Assembly: GCA_903933115.1 (NCBI GenBank)
Contig: CAIZIT010000084.1
Coordinates: 1-60,432, forward strand
From: an uncultured Burkholderiales bacterium
GTDB taxonomy: Bacteria > Pseudomonadota > Gammaproteobacteria > Burkholderiales > Burkholderiaceae_C
Direction of reading: 5' to 3'
DNA: 60,432 nucleotides
Below, piece by piece: positions 29,532-41,585 of the stretch. A program made the position numbers and the translations under genes. Every line of letters starts with the position of its first letter. The stretch's first letter is position 1. Under the pieces are notes generated by a model, which did no database searches, was not told the origin of the DNA, and worked only from the letters and a program-made list of their open reading frames with translations.

Positions 29532-29537
29532 TATAAT
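29532..29537 (+). promoter_or_regulatory. Candidate -10 element of the cytochrome gene
   Basis: A perfect TATAAT lies 40 bases before the cytochrome c ATG. The sequence 17 bases upstream is C-rich and not a good -35, so an activator may be needed or the match may be chance. Confidence 0.45.
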
Positions 29538-29571
29538 CGCTACTTTCAATTTATCCTAATTTGAGGCTTTC

Positions 29572-30063
29572 ATGAGCGAAGAGCATTCAGAAGATCACAA
29601 CCCCATCAAAACACCAAAGCAAATGCTTTATGCAGTTTTGTTTTCATTCATCCTACCGATCTTTGTGATCATCGGGTTGGTTTATTACGTCACCTCTTCC
29701 AACAAGCCCCAAGCTGGCGCTCCTGACACTCAAGAGAGTGTTGCTGTGCGCTTAGAGAAAGTGGGTCACGTTGAGATCAAAGACGCCAACCGTCCTCTTA
29801 AGAGCGGTGAAGAGGTCTACAAAGCACAGTGCACAACTTGTCACTCCATCGGTGCAGCGGGCTCACCCAAATTTGGAGACGCCGCAGCCTGGGGCCCCCG
29901 AATCGGTAAAGGCTATGATGCATTGCTCACCTCAGCCCTGAAAGGCAAAGGCGCGATGGGTGCACAAGGTGGTGGCGACTTTGAGGACTTGGAAGTGGGT
30001 CGCGCAGTGGTTTACATGGCCAATGCAGGTGGCGCCAAATTCAAAGAGCCGCAAAAGCCTTGA
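29572..30063 (+). CDS. Membrane-anchored cytochrome c (c5-like)
   Basis: The 163-residue protein has one N-terminal transmembrane segment (LYAVLFSFILPIFVIIGLVYY, about residues 19-40), a linker, and a class I cytochrome c domain with haem site CTTCHS and a probable axial Met in the C-terminal MGAQGG or YMANAGG region. It resembles cytochrome c5 family proteins of Burkholderiales and probably shuttles electrons to a terminal oxidase on the periplasmic side. GAGG five bases before the ATG fixes the start. A strong terminator follows. Confidence 0.87.
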   Translation: MSEEHSEDHNPIKTPKQMLYAVLFSFILPIFVIIGLVYYVTSSNKPQAGAPDTQESVAVRLEKVGHVEIKDANRPLKSGEEVYKAQCTTCHSIGAAGSPKFGDAAAWGPRIGKGYDALLTSALKGKGAMGAQGGGDFEDLEVGRAVVYMANAGGAKFKEPQKP

Positions 30064-30090
30064 ATCTAGCGATCATTCCGATCCAACATC

Positions 30091-30114
30091 AAGCGAGCTG
30101 AGGCTCGCTTTTTT
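30091..30114 (+). terminator. Rho-independent terminator
   Basis: AAGCGAGC and GCTCGCTT form a perfect 8-bp stem with loop TGAG, followed by a T-run, 28 bases after the cytochrome stop. Confidence 0.93.
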
Positions 30115-30124
30115 GTGCCTTGGA

Positions 30125-30655
30125 TCAGCGCTCGTTAGCTGGACTGCGTACAAATCCAAATTGGGATGGGATGTCCTTGGCCTGCAAGTGCTCTGGCTCA
30201 ATGTGTGCGTGCTCGAGCAACTCTAGTGCAGGCCACATGTCCATCGAGTGAACCAAACCCACGCCCAACTGGGTTTCAAAGTAGAGCAAACCTGCTTCAT
30301 CTTGATACGCCGATTTGAATGGAGACAGGATACCTGTATGGGTTGAAATCTCAAAGCCTTTGACACTTCGCCGCACTCGCCAGACCCAAGGTGTGCATTC
30401 GAGCTCGACAAACACGCGCTGAGGTCCATTTTGAAAGTACCACCGCCCCTGCTGATCGGCTTGATAATTTCTGCCGATGAAATCGATGAGTTTTTGGTGC
30501 GTGAGTCGTTCACCCTTGGCTTTTAAAAACCCCCCTTTTTTTTGCACGAGATCATCTCGCATGTACCAACTGCCCCTGCCATCAAGTCCTAGCCAATCAA
30601 AACAATGGGGAACATTTGGCCATTTTTGCATGGCTCGCGTGACGATTTCATCCAT
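30125..30655 (-). CDS. Conserved protein of unknown function
   Basis: The 176-residue protein lacks a signal peptide or membrane segment. It is Trp/Tyr-rich with distinctive stretches: MQKWPNVPHCFDWLGLDGRG, SWYMRD, LIDFIGRNYQADQQGRWYFQ, ELECTPWVWRVR, and TQLGVGLVHS. I recall similar proteins as a DUF (possibly DUF2944) in Burkholderiales but cannot confirm the family. It starts 25 bases after the NTF2-like gene on the same strand, suggesting one transcript. No function is proposed. Confidence 0.7.
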   Translation of the reverse strand: MDEIVTRAMQKWPNVPHCFDWLGLDGRGSWYMRDDLVQKKGGFLKAKGERLTHQKLIDFIGRNYQADQQGRWYFQNGPQRVFVELECTPWVWRVRRSVKGFEISTHTGILSPFKSAYQDEAGLLYFETQLGVGLVHSMDMWPALELLEHAHIEPEHLQAKDIPSQFGFVRSPANER

Positions 30656-30680
30656 GCGGGCAGTCGTGTTGAGGGGTCAA

Positions 30681-31130
30681 TCAATGCAAGACATTGGGCA
30701 CGTCCATTTCGGACTGAAGCGACTCTGGGTTACCGGGGGAAGCATGATGCAAGACCATTCGCCAGCCTTGGGGAGTTTGTTGATAGACGTTGGTGGCGAT
30801 GACGTAAGCCTCTTGAGTCTCTGCACCCAAGGTGACTTGAATTTGCTCGAGAACGTTGTGCACCACACTCGTTAACGATTCCACCTTTTTAACACTCAGC
30901 ACATTGACATGCAAAGCACCGCCTGAGAAGATGGACTCAAAAGACTCCCTGATGTCTTGCATGCCCACCAGTCTCATGCCTCCTGGATGCACACAAACAA
31001 TCTCATCCTCGTCGGCCCAACATGCCATCAATTTCTCAATATCTGCCTTGTGCAGCGCATCGTAGAAAGCTTGTTCAATCTCATTGGCACCACCACCCAA
31101 AGTGGCGGCTCTGATCTTTGCTTTGGCCAT
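30681..31130 (-). CDS. NTF2/SnoaL-like protein
   Basis: The 149-residue protein fits the SnoaL/NTF2-like cone fold: ANEIEQAFYDALHKADIEKL, MACWADEDEIVCVHPGGMRL, DIRESFESIF, and a C-terminal QQTPQGWRMVLHHASPG. Such proteins serve as small isomerases, hydrolases or ligand binders; no catalytic assignment can be made. The ATG at 31130 is preferred; a longer reading to 31172 would start inside the atp terminator. It lies downstream of atpC on the same strand, so read-through is possible. Confidence 0.78.
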   Translation of the reverse strand: MAKAKIRAATLGGGANEIEQAFYDALHKADIEKLMACWADEDEIVCVHPGGMRLVGMQDIRESFESIFSGGALHVNVLSVKKVESLTSVVHNVLEQIQVTLGAETQEAYVIATNVYQQTPQGWRMVLHHASPGNPESLQSEMDVPNVLH

Positions 31131-31154
31131 GATCTTTAGAGCCTCTTGGCTAAT

Positions 31155-31200
31155 AAAAAAAGGCTGAATCAAATGAAATGTTCATCTGAAATCAGCCTTT
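31155..31200 (-). terminator. Rho-independent terminator of the atp operon
   Basis: On the minus strand AAAGGCTGA pairs with TCAGCCTTT (31192-31200 with 31159-31167), and an inner stem TCAGATGAA/TTCATTTGA with one G-T pair extends it around the loop CAT. A T-run (31155-31161 complement) follows. It is 20 bases after the atpC stop. Confidence 0.9.
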
Positions 31201-31221
31201 AGATGGGGTTGAGAAAACGAC

Positions 31222-31638
31222 TTATTTTTTCTGCTTGAATCTTCTTACAGCAGCCAATTCAGCCATCATGATGTACAACTCTGACTGCGCCTTGGCCAAA
31301 TCAATCTCTGATTTTGCATTGGCAAGGCTCTCTTCAGCGGCCTTCTTGGCCGCCTCAGCCTTCTCTTCATCCATGTCCTCACCACGTACAGCAGTGTCCG
31401 ATAAAACGGTGACCGCATTGGGTTGGACTTCGATGATGCCACCGGCAACAAAAATAAACGTCTCTTGTCCATCCACATCTTGAATTCGAACTGAGCCCGC
31501 TTTGATTCGCGTGATCAACGGGGTGTGCCTTGGGTAAATACCCAATTCCCCGGCCTCTCCGGGAAGGGCCACGAATCGGGCCTCTCCTGAGAAGATCGAT
31601 TCTTCTGCACTGACGACATCAACGTGGAGGGTATTCAT
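31222..31638 (-). CDS. atpC: ATP synthase epsilon subunit
   Basis: The 138-residue protein has the N-terminal beta-sandwich ([40 protein letters not shown]) and the C-terminal helical hairpin ([20 protein letters not shown]) that can inhibit rotation. It is the last gene of the operon, followed by a terminator, and forms the central stalk with gamma. Confidence 0.96.
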   Translation of the reverse strand: MNTLHVDVVSAEESIFSGEARFVALPGEAGELGIYPRHTPLITRIKAGSVRIQDVDGQETFIFVAGGIIEVQPNAVTVLSDTAVRGEDMDEEKAEAAKKAAEESLANAKSEIDLAKAQSELYIMMAELAAVRRFKQKK

Positions 31639-31679
31639 TGAAATTTCCTAAAAAAGAGGTTGATCAACTTGATTGTTGA

Positions 31680-33098
<1,419 letters not shown>

Positions 33099-33135
33099 TT
33101 AAATAAATATTCTTCGGGTCGTCTTGTCTTTTGGA

Positions 33136-34014
33136 CTAAACGGCTGCCGCACCAGCAACGATCTCGGAGAGTTCCTTCGTGATCGCAGCTTGACGGGTCT
33201 TGTTGTAAACGAGTTTCAGTTCATTGATGACACTGCCAGCATTGTCCGTTGCAGCCTTCATGGCCACCATTCGAGCAGATTGCTCAGAGGCCATGTTTTC
33301 TGCAACAGCTTGATAGACCAAAGCTTCGACGTATCTCACCAACAAATCATCAATCACACTTTGTGCATCAGGCTCATACAAATAATCCCAGGCATGAGTC
33401 CCACCTGCTTTGGTTTGCTTGGCCATTTCTTCAGATGACAAAGGCAACAGTTGCTCAACCACAGCTTCTTGCTTCATGGTGTTGATGAATTTGGTGTAAC
33501 AGATGTACACCGCATTCAATTCACCCTTTGTATATGCATCTAGGAGCAATTTAACGGGGCCAATGAGTCTCTCCAAATGGGGCGCATCCCCAAGTTGAGT
33601 CACATTGGCGACAACAGTCGAACCAATTCTGTTCAAAAACCCGAGGCCCTTGTTTCCAATGGCCACCATTTTTGCATTGGCCGACTCAGTGGCGTGGTCT
33701 TTGAGCTTGGTGGTGACCAATCTCAAAATGTTGGTGTTCATACCTCCACACAAGCCCTTGTCTGTTGTCACCACAATAAAGCCTTGGGCCTTCGCATTGG
33801 GATGCTTTTTCATAAAGGGATGCACATATTCAGGATTGGCTTGGCCCAGGTGGCTTGCCACATCCCGAATCTTTGCACTGTAGGGGCGCGCCGAGCGCAT
33901 GCGCTCTTGCGCTTTGCGCATTTTGGAGGCGGCGACCATTTCCATGGCTTTGGTGATCTTTTTGGTGTTTTCAACCGATTTGATCTTGCCGCGTATTTCC
34001 TTGCCTGCTGCCAT
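33136..34014 (-). CDS. atpG: ATP synthase gamma subunit
   Basis: The 292-residue rotor shaft starts [20 protein letters not shown] and ends with the conserved helix [19 protein letters not shown]. The middle holds [15 protein letters not shown]. The ATG at 34014 has TAGGAG six bases upstream, so it is preferred over a TTG one codon earlier. Confidence 0.97.
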   Translation of the reverse strand: MAAGKEIRGKIKSVENTKKITKAMEMVAASKMRKAQERMRSARPYSAKIRDVASHLGQANPEYVHPFMKKHPNAKAQGFIVVTTDKGLCGGMNTNILRLVTTKLKDHATESANAKMVAIGNKGLGFLNRIGSTVVANVTQLGDAPHLERLIGPVKLLLDAYTKGELNAVYICYTKFINTMKQEAVVEQLLPLSSEEMAKQTKAGGTHAWDYLYEPDAQSVIDDLLVRYVEALVYQAVAENMASEQSARMVAMKAATDNAGSVINELKLVYNKTRQAAITKELSEIVAGAAAV

Positions 34015-34038
34015 CAATGGCTCCTATGTTTGATCAAC

Positions 34039-35577
34039 TCAACCAAAAGCTTTTTTGAACGCATCCAAAATCGCTGTCAATTCAGCCTCGGCCTCTTTGT
34101 CCATCGCTTTGTCGCTTTCAAGCTTGGCCAAGAGTGCAGGGTGTTTGGCTTTGAGCTCTTGATGAAGTTCATTCTCAAAGTGCAAGACTTGCTTGACATC
34201 AATGCTGTCCAAATAACCTTTGTTCACAGCAAAAAGTGTTGCTGCCATCAAGCTGATGGACAAGGGGCTGTACTGAGCTTGTTTTAACAACTCGGTCACT
34301 CGAGCACCGCGGTCCAACTGCTTTCTTGTGGCCTCATCCAAGTCAGAGGCGAACTGAGCAAAGGCTGCCAATTCACGGTATTGAGCCAAATCGGTACGGA
34401 TACCACCCGACAGATTCTTGATCAATTTGGTTTGAGCTGCACCACCCACGCGAGACACGGAAATACCCGCATTGATCGCAGGACGAATACCCGCATTGAA
34501 GAGTGATGTTTCTAAGAAAATCTGACCGTCCGTGATAGAGATCACATTGGTTGGCACGAATGCAGAAACGTCACCAGCTTGAGTTTCAATGATTGGAAGA
34601 GCGGTGAGAGAACCCGTCTTGCCTTTGACCTCGCCTTTTGTAAACGCCTCAACATAATCTGCATTCACACGCGCTGCACGCTCGAGCAAACGGCTGTGCA
34701 AATAGAAAACGTCACCTGGGTAGGCCTCACGTCCTGGTGGGCGACGCAAAAGCAATGAAACTTGACGGTAAGCAACCGCTTGCTTGGACAAGTCATCATA
34801 AACAATCAACGCATCTTCACCACGATCGCGGAAATACTCGCCCATCGTGCAACCAGAGTAAGCGGACACATACTGCATCGCAGCTGATTCTGAAGCAGAC
34901 GCAGCAACCACAATGGTGTAATCCATTGCACCTGCTTGCTCTAAGGATCTCACCACGTTTTTGATCGAAGAAGCCTTTTGTCCAATCGCGACATAAATAC
35001 ATGTCACGCCTTGGCCTTTTTGGCTGATGATGGCATCGATCGCAACCGCGGTCTTACCTGTTTGGCGGTCTCCAATGATCAACTCACGTTGACCACGCCC
35101 AATGGGCACCATGGAGTCGATGGACTTCAATCCAGTTTGCATAGGTTGGCTCACCGATTGACGCGCGATCACGCCAGGGGCAACCTTTTCAATCACGTCC
35201 GTCAATTTGGCATGAATGGGACCCTTGCCGTCGATCGGTTGACCCAAAGCATTGACCACGCGGCCAATCAGCTCAGGACCCACGGGAACTTCCAAAATTC
35301 TGCCCGTGCACTTAACCGTATCTCCCTCAGAGATGCGCTCATAGTCACCCAAAATAACCGCACCGACCGAATCACGCTCTAAATTAAGCGCCAAGCCAAA
35401 TGTGTTATTGGGAAACTCCAACATCTCACCTTGCATCACATCGGATAAACCGTGGATGCGACAAATACCGTCTGTAACTGAGACCACTGTGCCTTGATTG
35501 CGAACATCAGCTTGTGCTGCGAGGCCTTCAATGCGACTTTTGATCAACTCAGAAATTTCTGCGGGATTGAGTTGCAT
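34039..35577 (-). CDS. atpA: ATP synthase alpha subunit
   Basis: The 512-residue non-catalytic F1 subunit has Walker [32 protein letters not shown] and [20 protein letters not shown]. The ATG at 35577 gives [16 protein letters not shown] and follows AGGAAAG. Twelve extra codons upstream (to a start at 35613) are not family-like. It lies between atpH and atpG. Confidence 0.97.
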   Translation of the reverse strand: MQLNPAEISELIKSRIEGLAAQADVRNQGTVVSVTDGICRIHGLSDVMQGEMLEFPNNTFGLALNLERDSVGAVILGDYERISEGDTVKCTGRILEVPVGPELIGRVVNALGQPIDGKGPIHAKLTDVIEKVAPGVIARQSVSQPMQTGLKSIDSMVPIGRGQRELIIGDRQTGKTAVAIDAIISQKGQGVTCIYVAIGQKASSIKNVVRSLEQAGAMDYTIVVAASASESAAMQYVSAYSGCTMGEYFRDRGEDALIVYDDLSKQAVAYRQVSLLLRRPPGREAYPGDVFYLHSRLLERAARVNADYVEAFTKGEVKGKTGSLTALPIIETQAGDVSAFVPTNVISITDGQIFLETSLFNAGIRPAINAGISVSRVGGAAQTKLIKNLSGGIRTDLAQYRELAAFAQFASDLDEATRKQLDRGARVTELLKQAQYSPLSISLMAATLFAVNKGYLDSIDVKQVLHFENELHQELKAKHPALLAKLESDKAMDKEAEAELTAILDAFKKAFG

Positions 35578-35633
35578 GACTCTTTCCTTTTCCTTGGGGT
35601 TTGTAGGGGTCAACGTTGTAAACTCTTGAGAGC

Positions 35634-36170
35634 TTACTCCATTAACTCGACTTTCATTTGTTCTAAGCGAGCTTTGACAGATGTATCTAACACCTCATCG
35701 CCCACCACAACACGGATCCCACCAATCAGCTCTGAATTGAGCTCAACGGTGAGGTTTAACTTACGAGCAAATCTCTTTTCTAACAAAGCAGATATCTCGT
35801 TCAAAGTATGGGGGTCTATCGCAAACGCACTTTCGACAACCGCATCTTGGCTACCCTTGAGCGAGTTGTGAAGCACTTTGAATTGCTGATAAATCTCAGG
35901 CAAGACTTCTAGTCTTGACTGTTCAATGATCAAACGCAGAAAGTTTTGAGCCTCAGAGTTCAATTCTTTTTTGAACAAACCCTTGATCAAGTCAACCAGC
36001 TCAGCTGCCGTTACCCTTGGGTTGGCAGCCAAACGCAATAACTGCTCATCACTTGCAAACATTGACATCTCGCCCAGCCACTCTAGAACCATGTCAGGGT
36101 TAGCGCGCCCAGCTGAAGTCTTGAACAAGGCTTCTGCATAGGGGCGTGCAATTGTTGCTATTTCAGCCAT
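35634..36170 (-). CDS. atpH: ATP synthase delta subunit
   Basis: The 178-residue protein starts [20 protein letters not shown] and has the C-terminal signature region [20 protein letters not shown] and [12 protein letters not shown]. It joins F1 to the peripheral b stalk. It lies between atpF and atpA. Confidence 0.96.
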   Translation of the reverse strand: MAEIATIARPYAEALFKTSAGRANPDMVLEWLGEMSMFASDEQLLRLAANPRVTAAELVDLIKGLFKKELNSEAQNFLRLIIEQSRLEVLPEIYQQFKVLHNSLKGSQDAVVESAFAIDPHTLNEISALLEKRFARKLNLTVELNSELIGGIRVVVGDEVLDTSVKARLEQMKVELME

Positions 36171-36201
36171 GATGTGCTCGCTTGTCCTTTACTTGGGCTT
36201 T

Positions 36202-36672
36202 TCACAACTCAGATTTGAGTTGGACCAGCAAATCGTTGTGCACAGAGGGGTTGACCTCTTTGCGCAAAATTTGCTCCGCACCTTTGACTGCCAATAAAGC
36301 CACTTGCTCACGCAATACTTCACGTGCTTTGATCATCTCTTGCTCGGCCTCAGCACGAGCACCATGAATGATTTTTGCAGCCTCTTCACTTGCGGTGATT
36401 TTGGCTTCTTCAATGATCATTTGCGCACGCTTTTCAGCATCCAAAACTCGAGACTGAACTTCAGTTTTGGATTTGGCAAGCTCCACCTCAACATGACGAG
36501 TCGCAGCGCTGAGCTCAAACTTGGCTTTATCAGCGGCCTCAAGACCTTCAGCTATTTTCTTAGCTCGATCATCAAGCGCTTTGACGATGGGAGGCCACAC
36601 GAAACTCATGGTGAACCAGACCAATATCGCAAAAACGATTGCCTGAACGAACAGGGTTGCATTAATACTCAC
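36202..36672 (-). CDS. atpF: ATP synthase subunit b
   Basis: The 156-residue protein has one N-terminal membrane segment ([20 protein letters not shown]) and a long charged coiled coil ([20 protein letters not shown] onwards), the peripheral stator stalk. Length matches E. coli subunit b. It lies between atpE and atpH. Confidence 0.97.
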   Translation of the reverse strand: MSINATLFVQAIVFAILVWFTMSFVWPPIVKALDDRAKKIAEGLEAADKAKFELSAATRHVEVELAKSKTEVQSRVLDAEKRAQMIIEEAKITASEEAAKIIHGARAEAEQEMIKAREVLREQVALLAVKGAEQILRKEVNPSVHNDLLVQLKSEL

Positions 36673-36709
36673 GGCAACACCTTTCTTAAAGAGGACATTG
36701 CTAAGACGT

Positions 36710-36967
<258 letters not shown>

Positions 36968-37006
36968 CTATGGATTAAAAAAATAAAAAAAACAAATTAC
37001 CGAAAC

Positions 37007-37876
37007 TCAATGCGCGTCATGCGCTTGACCTACATAAACCAATGTAAGCATCATAAAAATGAACGCCTGCAATGTAATGATCAAGATGTGAAAGATGGCC
37101 CAAACAGAACCAGCCAAAATATGCCCGATTGGCAGCAAAATGCCTGGCAATGAAAATGCCGCAGCGCTGCCCATCAAGGCAATCAACATGAAGACCAACT
37201 CTCCAGCATACATATTGCCAAACAACCGCATACCATGAGAGACTGTTTTTGCCGCAAACTCAATCAGTTGCATGACAAAGTTAATGGGCCACAAGAGGGG
37301 GTGAGGACCAAATGGAGCCGTGAAGAGCTCGTGAATCCAGCCACCCAAGCCTTTGATTTTGATATTGTAAAAAACACAGACCAACAACACCGATGTGGAC
37401 AAACCCAATGTGGTTGACAAGTCAGCGCTTGGCACAATGCGCATGTACGCATGATGAGGATCCATCCCCTGGGACTCATAAAAAGACTCCCAAATCACGG
37501 GGAGCAAGTCCACAGGCAACAAGTCCATTGCATTCATCAAAAAGATCCACACAAAAACCGTCAAAGCCAAAGGCGAGACAATTTTTCTACTTTGCGCATT
37601 GTGGATGATTCCACGAGACTGGCTATCAACCAACTCAATGAGCATTTCGACTGCGGCTTGAAAGCGTCCAGGCACACCCGAAGTTGCAGCCTTTGCAGCT
37701 TGACGCAAAAAGAAAAAACCAACCACACCAATCAACACAGACCAAAAAATGGAGTCCAAGTTGTAAACCGAGAAATCAATGATCCCAGCCATTGGCTTGT
37801 TTTGCAAATGCGTCAAGTGGTGACCGATGTAGTCTCCAGCGGTCATGACATGTTCAGTAGTGTGTTCAGCAGACAT
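37007..37876 (-). CDS. atpB: ATP synthase subunit a
   Basis: The 289-residue membrane stator starts [20 protein letters not shown] and carries the essential Arg in [20 protein letters not shown], plus [19 protein letters not shown] at the C terminus. It forms the proton half-channels facing the c ring. It lies between atpI and atpE. Confidence 0.96.
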   Translation of the reverse strand: MSAEHTTEHVMTAGDYIGHHLTHLQNKPMAGIIDFSVYNLDSIFWSVLIGVVGFFFLRQAAKAATSGVPGRFQAAVEMLIELVDSQSRGIIHNAQSRKIVSPLALTVFVWIFLMNAMDLLPVDLLPVIWESFYESQGMDPHHAYMRIVPSADLSTTLGLSTSVLLVCVFYNIKIKGLGGWIHELFTAPFGPHPLLWPINFVMQLIEFAAKTVSHGMRLFGNMYAGELVFMLIALMGSAAAFSLPGILLPIGHILAGSVWAIFHILIITLQAFIFMMLTLVYVGQAHDAH

Positions 37877-37940
37877 TTTAAATTTAAGTTTTATCTTACC
37901 AACAACGCCTTCAAATCTCGATGAACCCGCCGAACCTCCA

Positions 37941-38411
37941 TCAGCTCTTGCGCGTCCATAAAAACGAAAGCCAATACACCTTCATCGTGATGATCAAGCC
38001 CAAAATCATCATGGGCCAACTGAGATCATCCACCACACTTTGAGAGATCAAAAGCATGACCATTGTCATGGCTATTTTGACAAACTCCCAAAGAAAAAAT
38101 CCCGTTACAGCAGCTCCCGGACCCAGTCCAGACCAGCGACTCGTGATTCCCCTTGCAAACAAAGCTGAGGGCAACACCACGCACAGCGAACCGTAACCCA
38201 AAGAAACCATTTTTGCCAACTTGACCCCCAAGAGCCAAGCCACAAACATCAACACCAAACCCACCAAAACTTGAGCACCAATGACCCACCAAACGGAAAC
38301 CGTGGGTTGAGCCTGTCGAAACTCCAGCACCTGCTCCTTGGTCCAAGGAACGATGGGCTCCTCTTCAGGATACTCGGGTGAATCAACTGCCTTTGCTTTT
38401 CGCTCCATCAT
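37941..38411 (-). CDS. atpI: ATP synthase subunit I
   Basis: The 156-residue protein has four hydrophobic segments and the AtpI-like features [20 protein letters not shown] and [16 protein letters not shown]. AtpI helps assemble the c ring in some species and is dispensable in others. It is first in the atp operon. Two tandem ATGs at 38411 and 38408 are possible starts, with no good Shine-Dalgarno. The operon promoter should lie within 38412-38590. Confidence 0.88.
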   Translation of the reverse strand: MMERKAKAVDSPEYPEEEPIVPWTKEQVLEFRQAQPTVSVWWVIGAQVLVGLVLMFVAWLLGVKLAKMVSLGYGSLCVVLPSALFARGITSRWSGLGPGAAVTGFFLWEFVKIAMTMVMLLISQSVVDDLSWPMMILGLIITMKVYWLSFLWTRKS

Positions 38412-38591
38412 TTCAAGCTCAACATCAAAATAACAGCCCCTAAAAAGAATGATTAAAGACCGTTTACTATGAGTTCAATACGCATGAAATTATGTAAAGC
38501 TCACCATTGTAAGGGAAAACCCACTGCTATTGCAAACAGGCCTAAAAAAATCTTTCTGGCCCCTATTTTGCAGACCAGCGATAATCTGATC

Positions 38592-39503
38592 ATGTTTAAA
38601 AACACCCATCCCACGCCACCCCAAGTGAGCCCCTCACAGGGTGGTGTTTGCTACCTGAATGGGCAGTTTGGCCCCCTCGCGGACGCCAAAATCAGTGTTT
38701 TGGACCGAGGCTTTATTTTTGGAGATGCCATTTACGAAGTGATTCCGGCTTATCACGGTCAATTTTTTAAATTCGATGAGCACATGGCAAGACTTGAGCG
38801 CTCTTTGAATGAGGTCTTCATGATCATGCCCATGACGAGGCTTGACTTTAAAGCAATCTTTGATCGATTGTTGAATGAAAACGCTGCTTTTCACAAGCTA
38901 TCCCCCGACCTTTTCAGCGCCAGTATTTACTTGCAAATCAGCCGAGGCGTGGCACCCCGTGATCACGCCATTCCCAATCATCTTGCGCCCACCGTCTTTG
39001 TCATGTGCCAGCCACTGCCCGCTGTCAACTTGAAAATGCGTGAAAATGGGGTCTTTTGCATTACAAGCGACGATTTTCGCTGGAAAAAAGCACACATCAA
39101 ATCGACCAGTTTGTTGGGCTCCATTTTGGCCAAAGAACTAGGTACCCAAAAGGGTGCGGCAGAAACGGTGATGTTTCGCGATGGCTTCTTGAGTGAAGCC
39201 TCGTCCAGCAATGTCTGGGTGGTCAAAAACGGCTCGGTGATTGGCACACCCACGGGTCCGTTGGTTTTGGAAGGGATCAGGTACAGTGTTTTGACTCAAT
39301 TGTGCAGCCAACTCCAAATTCCCTTGATCTTCAAACCTCAAAGCAAGGAAGATGTCTTTCATGCAGATGAGTTGCTGCTCACCTCTGCATCCAAGGAAAT
39401 CTTGCCCATCACGCGACTCGATGACCAAGTGATAGGAGACGCCCGTCCTGGGCCCATTTATCATCAACTTTATGCCGCTTACCAAAACCTTAAAAACTCA
39501 TGA
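38592..39503 (+). CDS. dat: Class IV aminotransferase (D-amino-acid aminotransferase type)
   Basis: The 303-residue PLP enzyme has the fold-type IV motifs CYLNGQFGPLADAKISVLDR, GFIFGDAIYEVIPAYHG, the catalytic Lys region WKKAHIKSTSLLGSILAK, and FLSEASSSNVWVVKNG. Branched-chain or 4-amino-4-deoxychorismate enzymes share the fold, so the substrate is uncertain; D-Ala aminotransferase is the usual annotation beside lipB. The ATG at 38592 begins the family sequence; the frame is open further upstream. It overlaps ybeD by ATGA. Confidence 0.85.
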   Translation: MFKNTHPTPPQVSPSQGGVCYLNGQFGPLADAKISVLDRGFIFGDAIYEVIPAYHGQFFKFDEHMARLERSLNEVFMIMPMTRLDFKAIFDRLLNENAAFHKLSPDLFSASIYLQISRGVAPRDHAIPNHLAPTVFVMCQPLPAVNLKMRENGVFCITSDDFRWKKAHIKSTSLLGSILAKELGTQKGAAETVMFRDGFLSEASSSNVWVVKNGSVIGTPTGPLVLEGIRYSVLTQLCSQLQIPLIFKPQSKEDVFHADELLLTSASKEILPITRLDDQVIGDARPGPIYHQLYAAYQNLKNS

Positions 39504-39805
39504 GTGATCAAAAGCCTACAACACCCCTCACCACAGCAGACTCCGCGCGAACCACTTTGATTGAGTTTCCTTGCTCTTTTCCCATCAAAGTCATGGGCCA
39601 AAAGGTAGACCACTTTGTGCACACGCTCACGACCATCGCCAAAGACTTTGATCCCCAATTTGAGGCCTCGAACATCGAATTGAGAGAGAGCAAGGGGGGT
39701 AATTATCTAGGGGTCACGCTCAACATTTGGGCCACTTCTCAAGCTCAGCTCGATCAGCTCTACACCGCCTTGTCTACCCATCCCTTGGTCAAGGTGGTTC
39801 TTTAA
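39500..39805 (+). CDS. ybeD: DUF493/YbeD-family protein
   Basis: The 101-residue protein has the small ACT-like YbeD fold: TLIEFPCSFPIKVMGQKVDH, RESKGGNYLGVTLNI and ALSTHPLVKVVL. The role is unknown, with the gene consistently next to lipB in Proteobacteria. Its ATG overlaps the dat stop, so the two are translationally coupled. Confidence 0.9.
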   Translation: MSDQKPTTPLTTADSARTTLIEFPCSFPIKVMGQKVDHFVHTLTTIAKDFDPQFEASNIELRESKGGNYLGVTLNIWATSQAQLDQLYTALSTHPLVKVVL

Positions 39806-39848
39806 AGCTCTCTGTGAAGCATTCAATCTTTCAATCGTCGCTCAAGAC

Positions 39849-40547
39849 ATGAAAACCATCTACTTGGGGGAAGTTCCCTATGCCGAAATCTATCAAAAGA
39901 TGCAAGATTTCACGCTCGGCAGAACATCCGACACGCCCGATGAGTTGTGGATCTGTGAGCACCCCAAAGTCTACACTTTGGGCCTGAGCGCTAGCCCCAA
40001 AGACTTGCTCCATGCCAGTGACATTCCCTTGATACAAACGAACCGCGGTGGACAAATCACGCACCACGGACCCGGACAAGTGGTGGCTTACCCCTTGATC
40101 AATTTGAGCCACAAAGGCTATTTTGTCAAAGAGTATGTCTTTCGACTTGAAGAAGCGGTGATCAAAACGCTCAACACGCTGGGGCTTACCGCTCACCGCG
40201 TCCTTGGAGCGCCTGGCGTGTATGTCAATGCCCACGATCCGCAGTCTCATGAGCGATTCGTCTACAGCCCCTTTGAGACGGCTTCACTTTCGCAAGCACC
40301 CAAAACCACCACGCCCGATTTCAAGGGCCTTTCCAAAATTGCTGCGATTGGTGTCAAAGTTACTAAGCACTGCACTTACCACGGCTTGTCGTTGAACGTG
40401 TCGATGGACATGGCTCCATTTGACGCCATCAATCCCTGTGGCTATGAAGGATTAAGCACCACCAATTTACATAAACTGGGGGTCATGTTAAATTGCCAAG
40501 ATGTCTCTGTGCTGTTGGCTGAAAAATTAAACACCTATCTCTCTTGA
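39849..40547 (+). CDS. lipB: Octanoyl-[ACP]:protein octanoyltransferase LipB
   Basis: LipB moves octanoyl from acyl carrier protein to lipoyl domains. The 232-residue protein shows TNRGGQITHHGPGQVVAYP, the catalytic Lys in AAIGVKVTKHCTYHGLSLN, and the catalytic Cys in INPCGYEGLS. A roughly 25-residue insertion (about residues 127-155, with PQSHERFVYSPFE) lies before the Lys motif and makes it slightly longer than E. coli LipB. It precedes lipA. Confidence 0.95.
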   Translation: MKTIYLGEVPYAEIYQKMQDFTLGRTSDTPDELWICEHPKVYTLGLSASPKDLLHASDIPLIQTNRGGQITHHGPGQVVAYPLINLSHKGYFVKEYVFRLEEAVIKTLNTLGLTAHRVLGAPGVYVNAHDPQSHERFVYSPFETASLSQAPKTTTPDFKGLSKIAAIGVKVTKHCTYHGLSLNVSMDMAPFDAINPCGYEGLSTTNLHKLGVMLNCQDVSVLLAEKLNTYLS

Positions 40548-40601
40548 GCATGGCCTCATTTCATCACCACACAATCACCCCTATTTAAGAACACTCTCTT
40601 C

Positions 40602-41579
40602 ATGAGCAATCCACCCACCGAGTCCTCAAATACCAAAACGTATGACCCAACCGTCAAGCAAAAGGCCTTTGACAAGTTATCAAAAATTCCCATCAAAGTT
40701 CAGTCGCAAGAGGTTTTGAAAAAGCCCGATTGGATTCGCGTTAAAGCGGCCTCTCCCAATTCTCGCTTTTATGAGATCAAGGACATCTTGAGGAGCAACC
40801 AACTGGTGACCGTTTGTGAAGAGGCCTCTTGCCCCAACATTGGTGAATGCTTTGGCAACGGCACGGCCACCTTTATGATCATGGGCGACAAATGCACAAG
40901 GCGCTGCCCCTTTTGCGATGTCGGCCATGGCCGGCCTGACCCACTTGACCCCAATGAGCCCGAACACTTGGGACAAACCGTCGCACAATTAAAACTCAAA
41001 TATGTGGTGATCACCAGCGTCGACAGGGACGACCTGAGAGATGGTGGGAGCTCTCACTTTGTCGCCTGTATACAAAGCATTCGTGAACGCTCCCCTCTTA
41101 CCCAAATTGAAATTTTGGTGCCCGATTTTAGAGGCCGTGATGACCGCGCTCTTGGCATCCTCAAGGAGGCCCCACCTGACGTCATGAATCACAACATGGA
41201 AACGGTGCCCAGGCTTTACGCCCAAGCGCGCCCAGGAAGTGATTATCAATTCAGTCTGAATTTGTTGAAAAAATTCAAAGCCCTCTTTCCCAGCGTTCCG
41301 ACCAAAAGTGGTCTCATGGTGGGGCTTGGTGAAACGGATGAGGAAATTTTACAAACCATGAAGGACATGCGCGAACACAATATCGACATGCTGACCATTG
41401 GACAGTATCTGGCCCCAAGCACTCACCACCTGCCTGTGACACGCTATGTTCACCCAGATGCGTTCAAGATGTTTGAATCCAAAGCCTATGAAATGGGCTT
41501 TAAACACGCAGCCGTGGGTGCGATGGTTCGCTCGAGTTATCACGCCGACCAACAAGCCCACCAAGCTCAAAAAGGATAA
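40602..41579 (+). CDS. lipA: Lipoyl synthase LipA
   Basis: LipA inserts two sulfurs into octanoyl-lysine by radical SAM chemistry. The 325-residue protein has the auxiliary-cluster motif [12 protein letters not shown] and the radical SAM motif CTRRCPFCD, then [31 protein letters not shown] and [12 protein letters not shown] with the conserved Ser. It follows lipB. Substrates are the 2-oxoacid dehydrogenases and the glycine cleavage H protein. Confidence 0.97.
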   Translation: MSNPPTESSNTKTYDPTVKQKAFDKLSKIPIKVQSQEVLKKPDWIRVKAASPNSRFYEIKDILRSNQLVTVCEEASCPNIGECFGNGTATFMIMGDKCTRRCPFCDVGHGRPDPLDPNEPEHLGQTVAQLKLKYVVITSVDRDDLRDGGSSHFVACIQSIRERSPLTQIEILVPDFRGRDDRALGILKEAPPDVMNHNMETVPRLYAQARPGSDYQFSLNLLKKFKALFPSVPTKSGLMVGLGETDEEILQTMKDMREHNIDMLTIGQYLAPSTHHLPVTRYVHPDAFKMFESKAYEMGFKHAAVGAMVRSSYHADQQAHQAQKG

Positions 41580-41585
41580 TCTCCC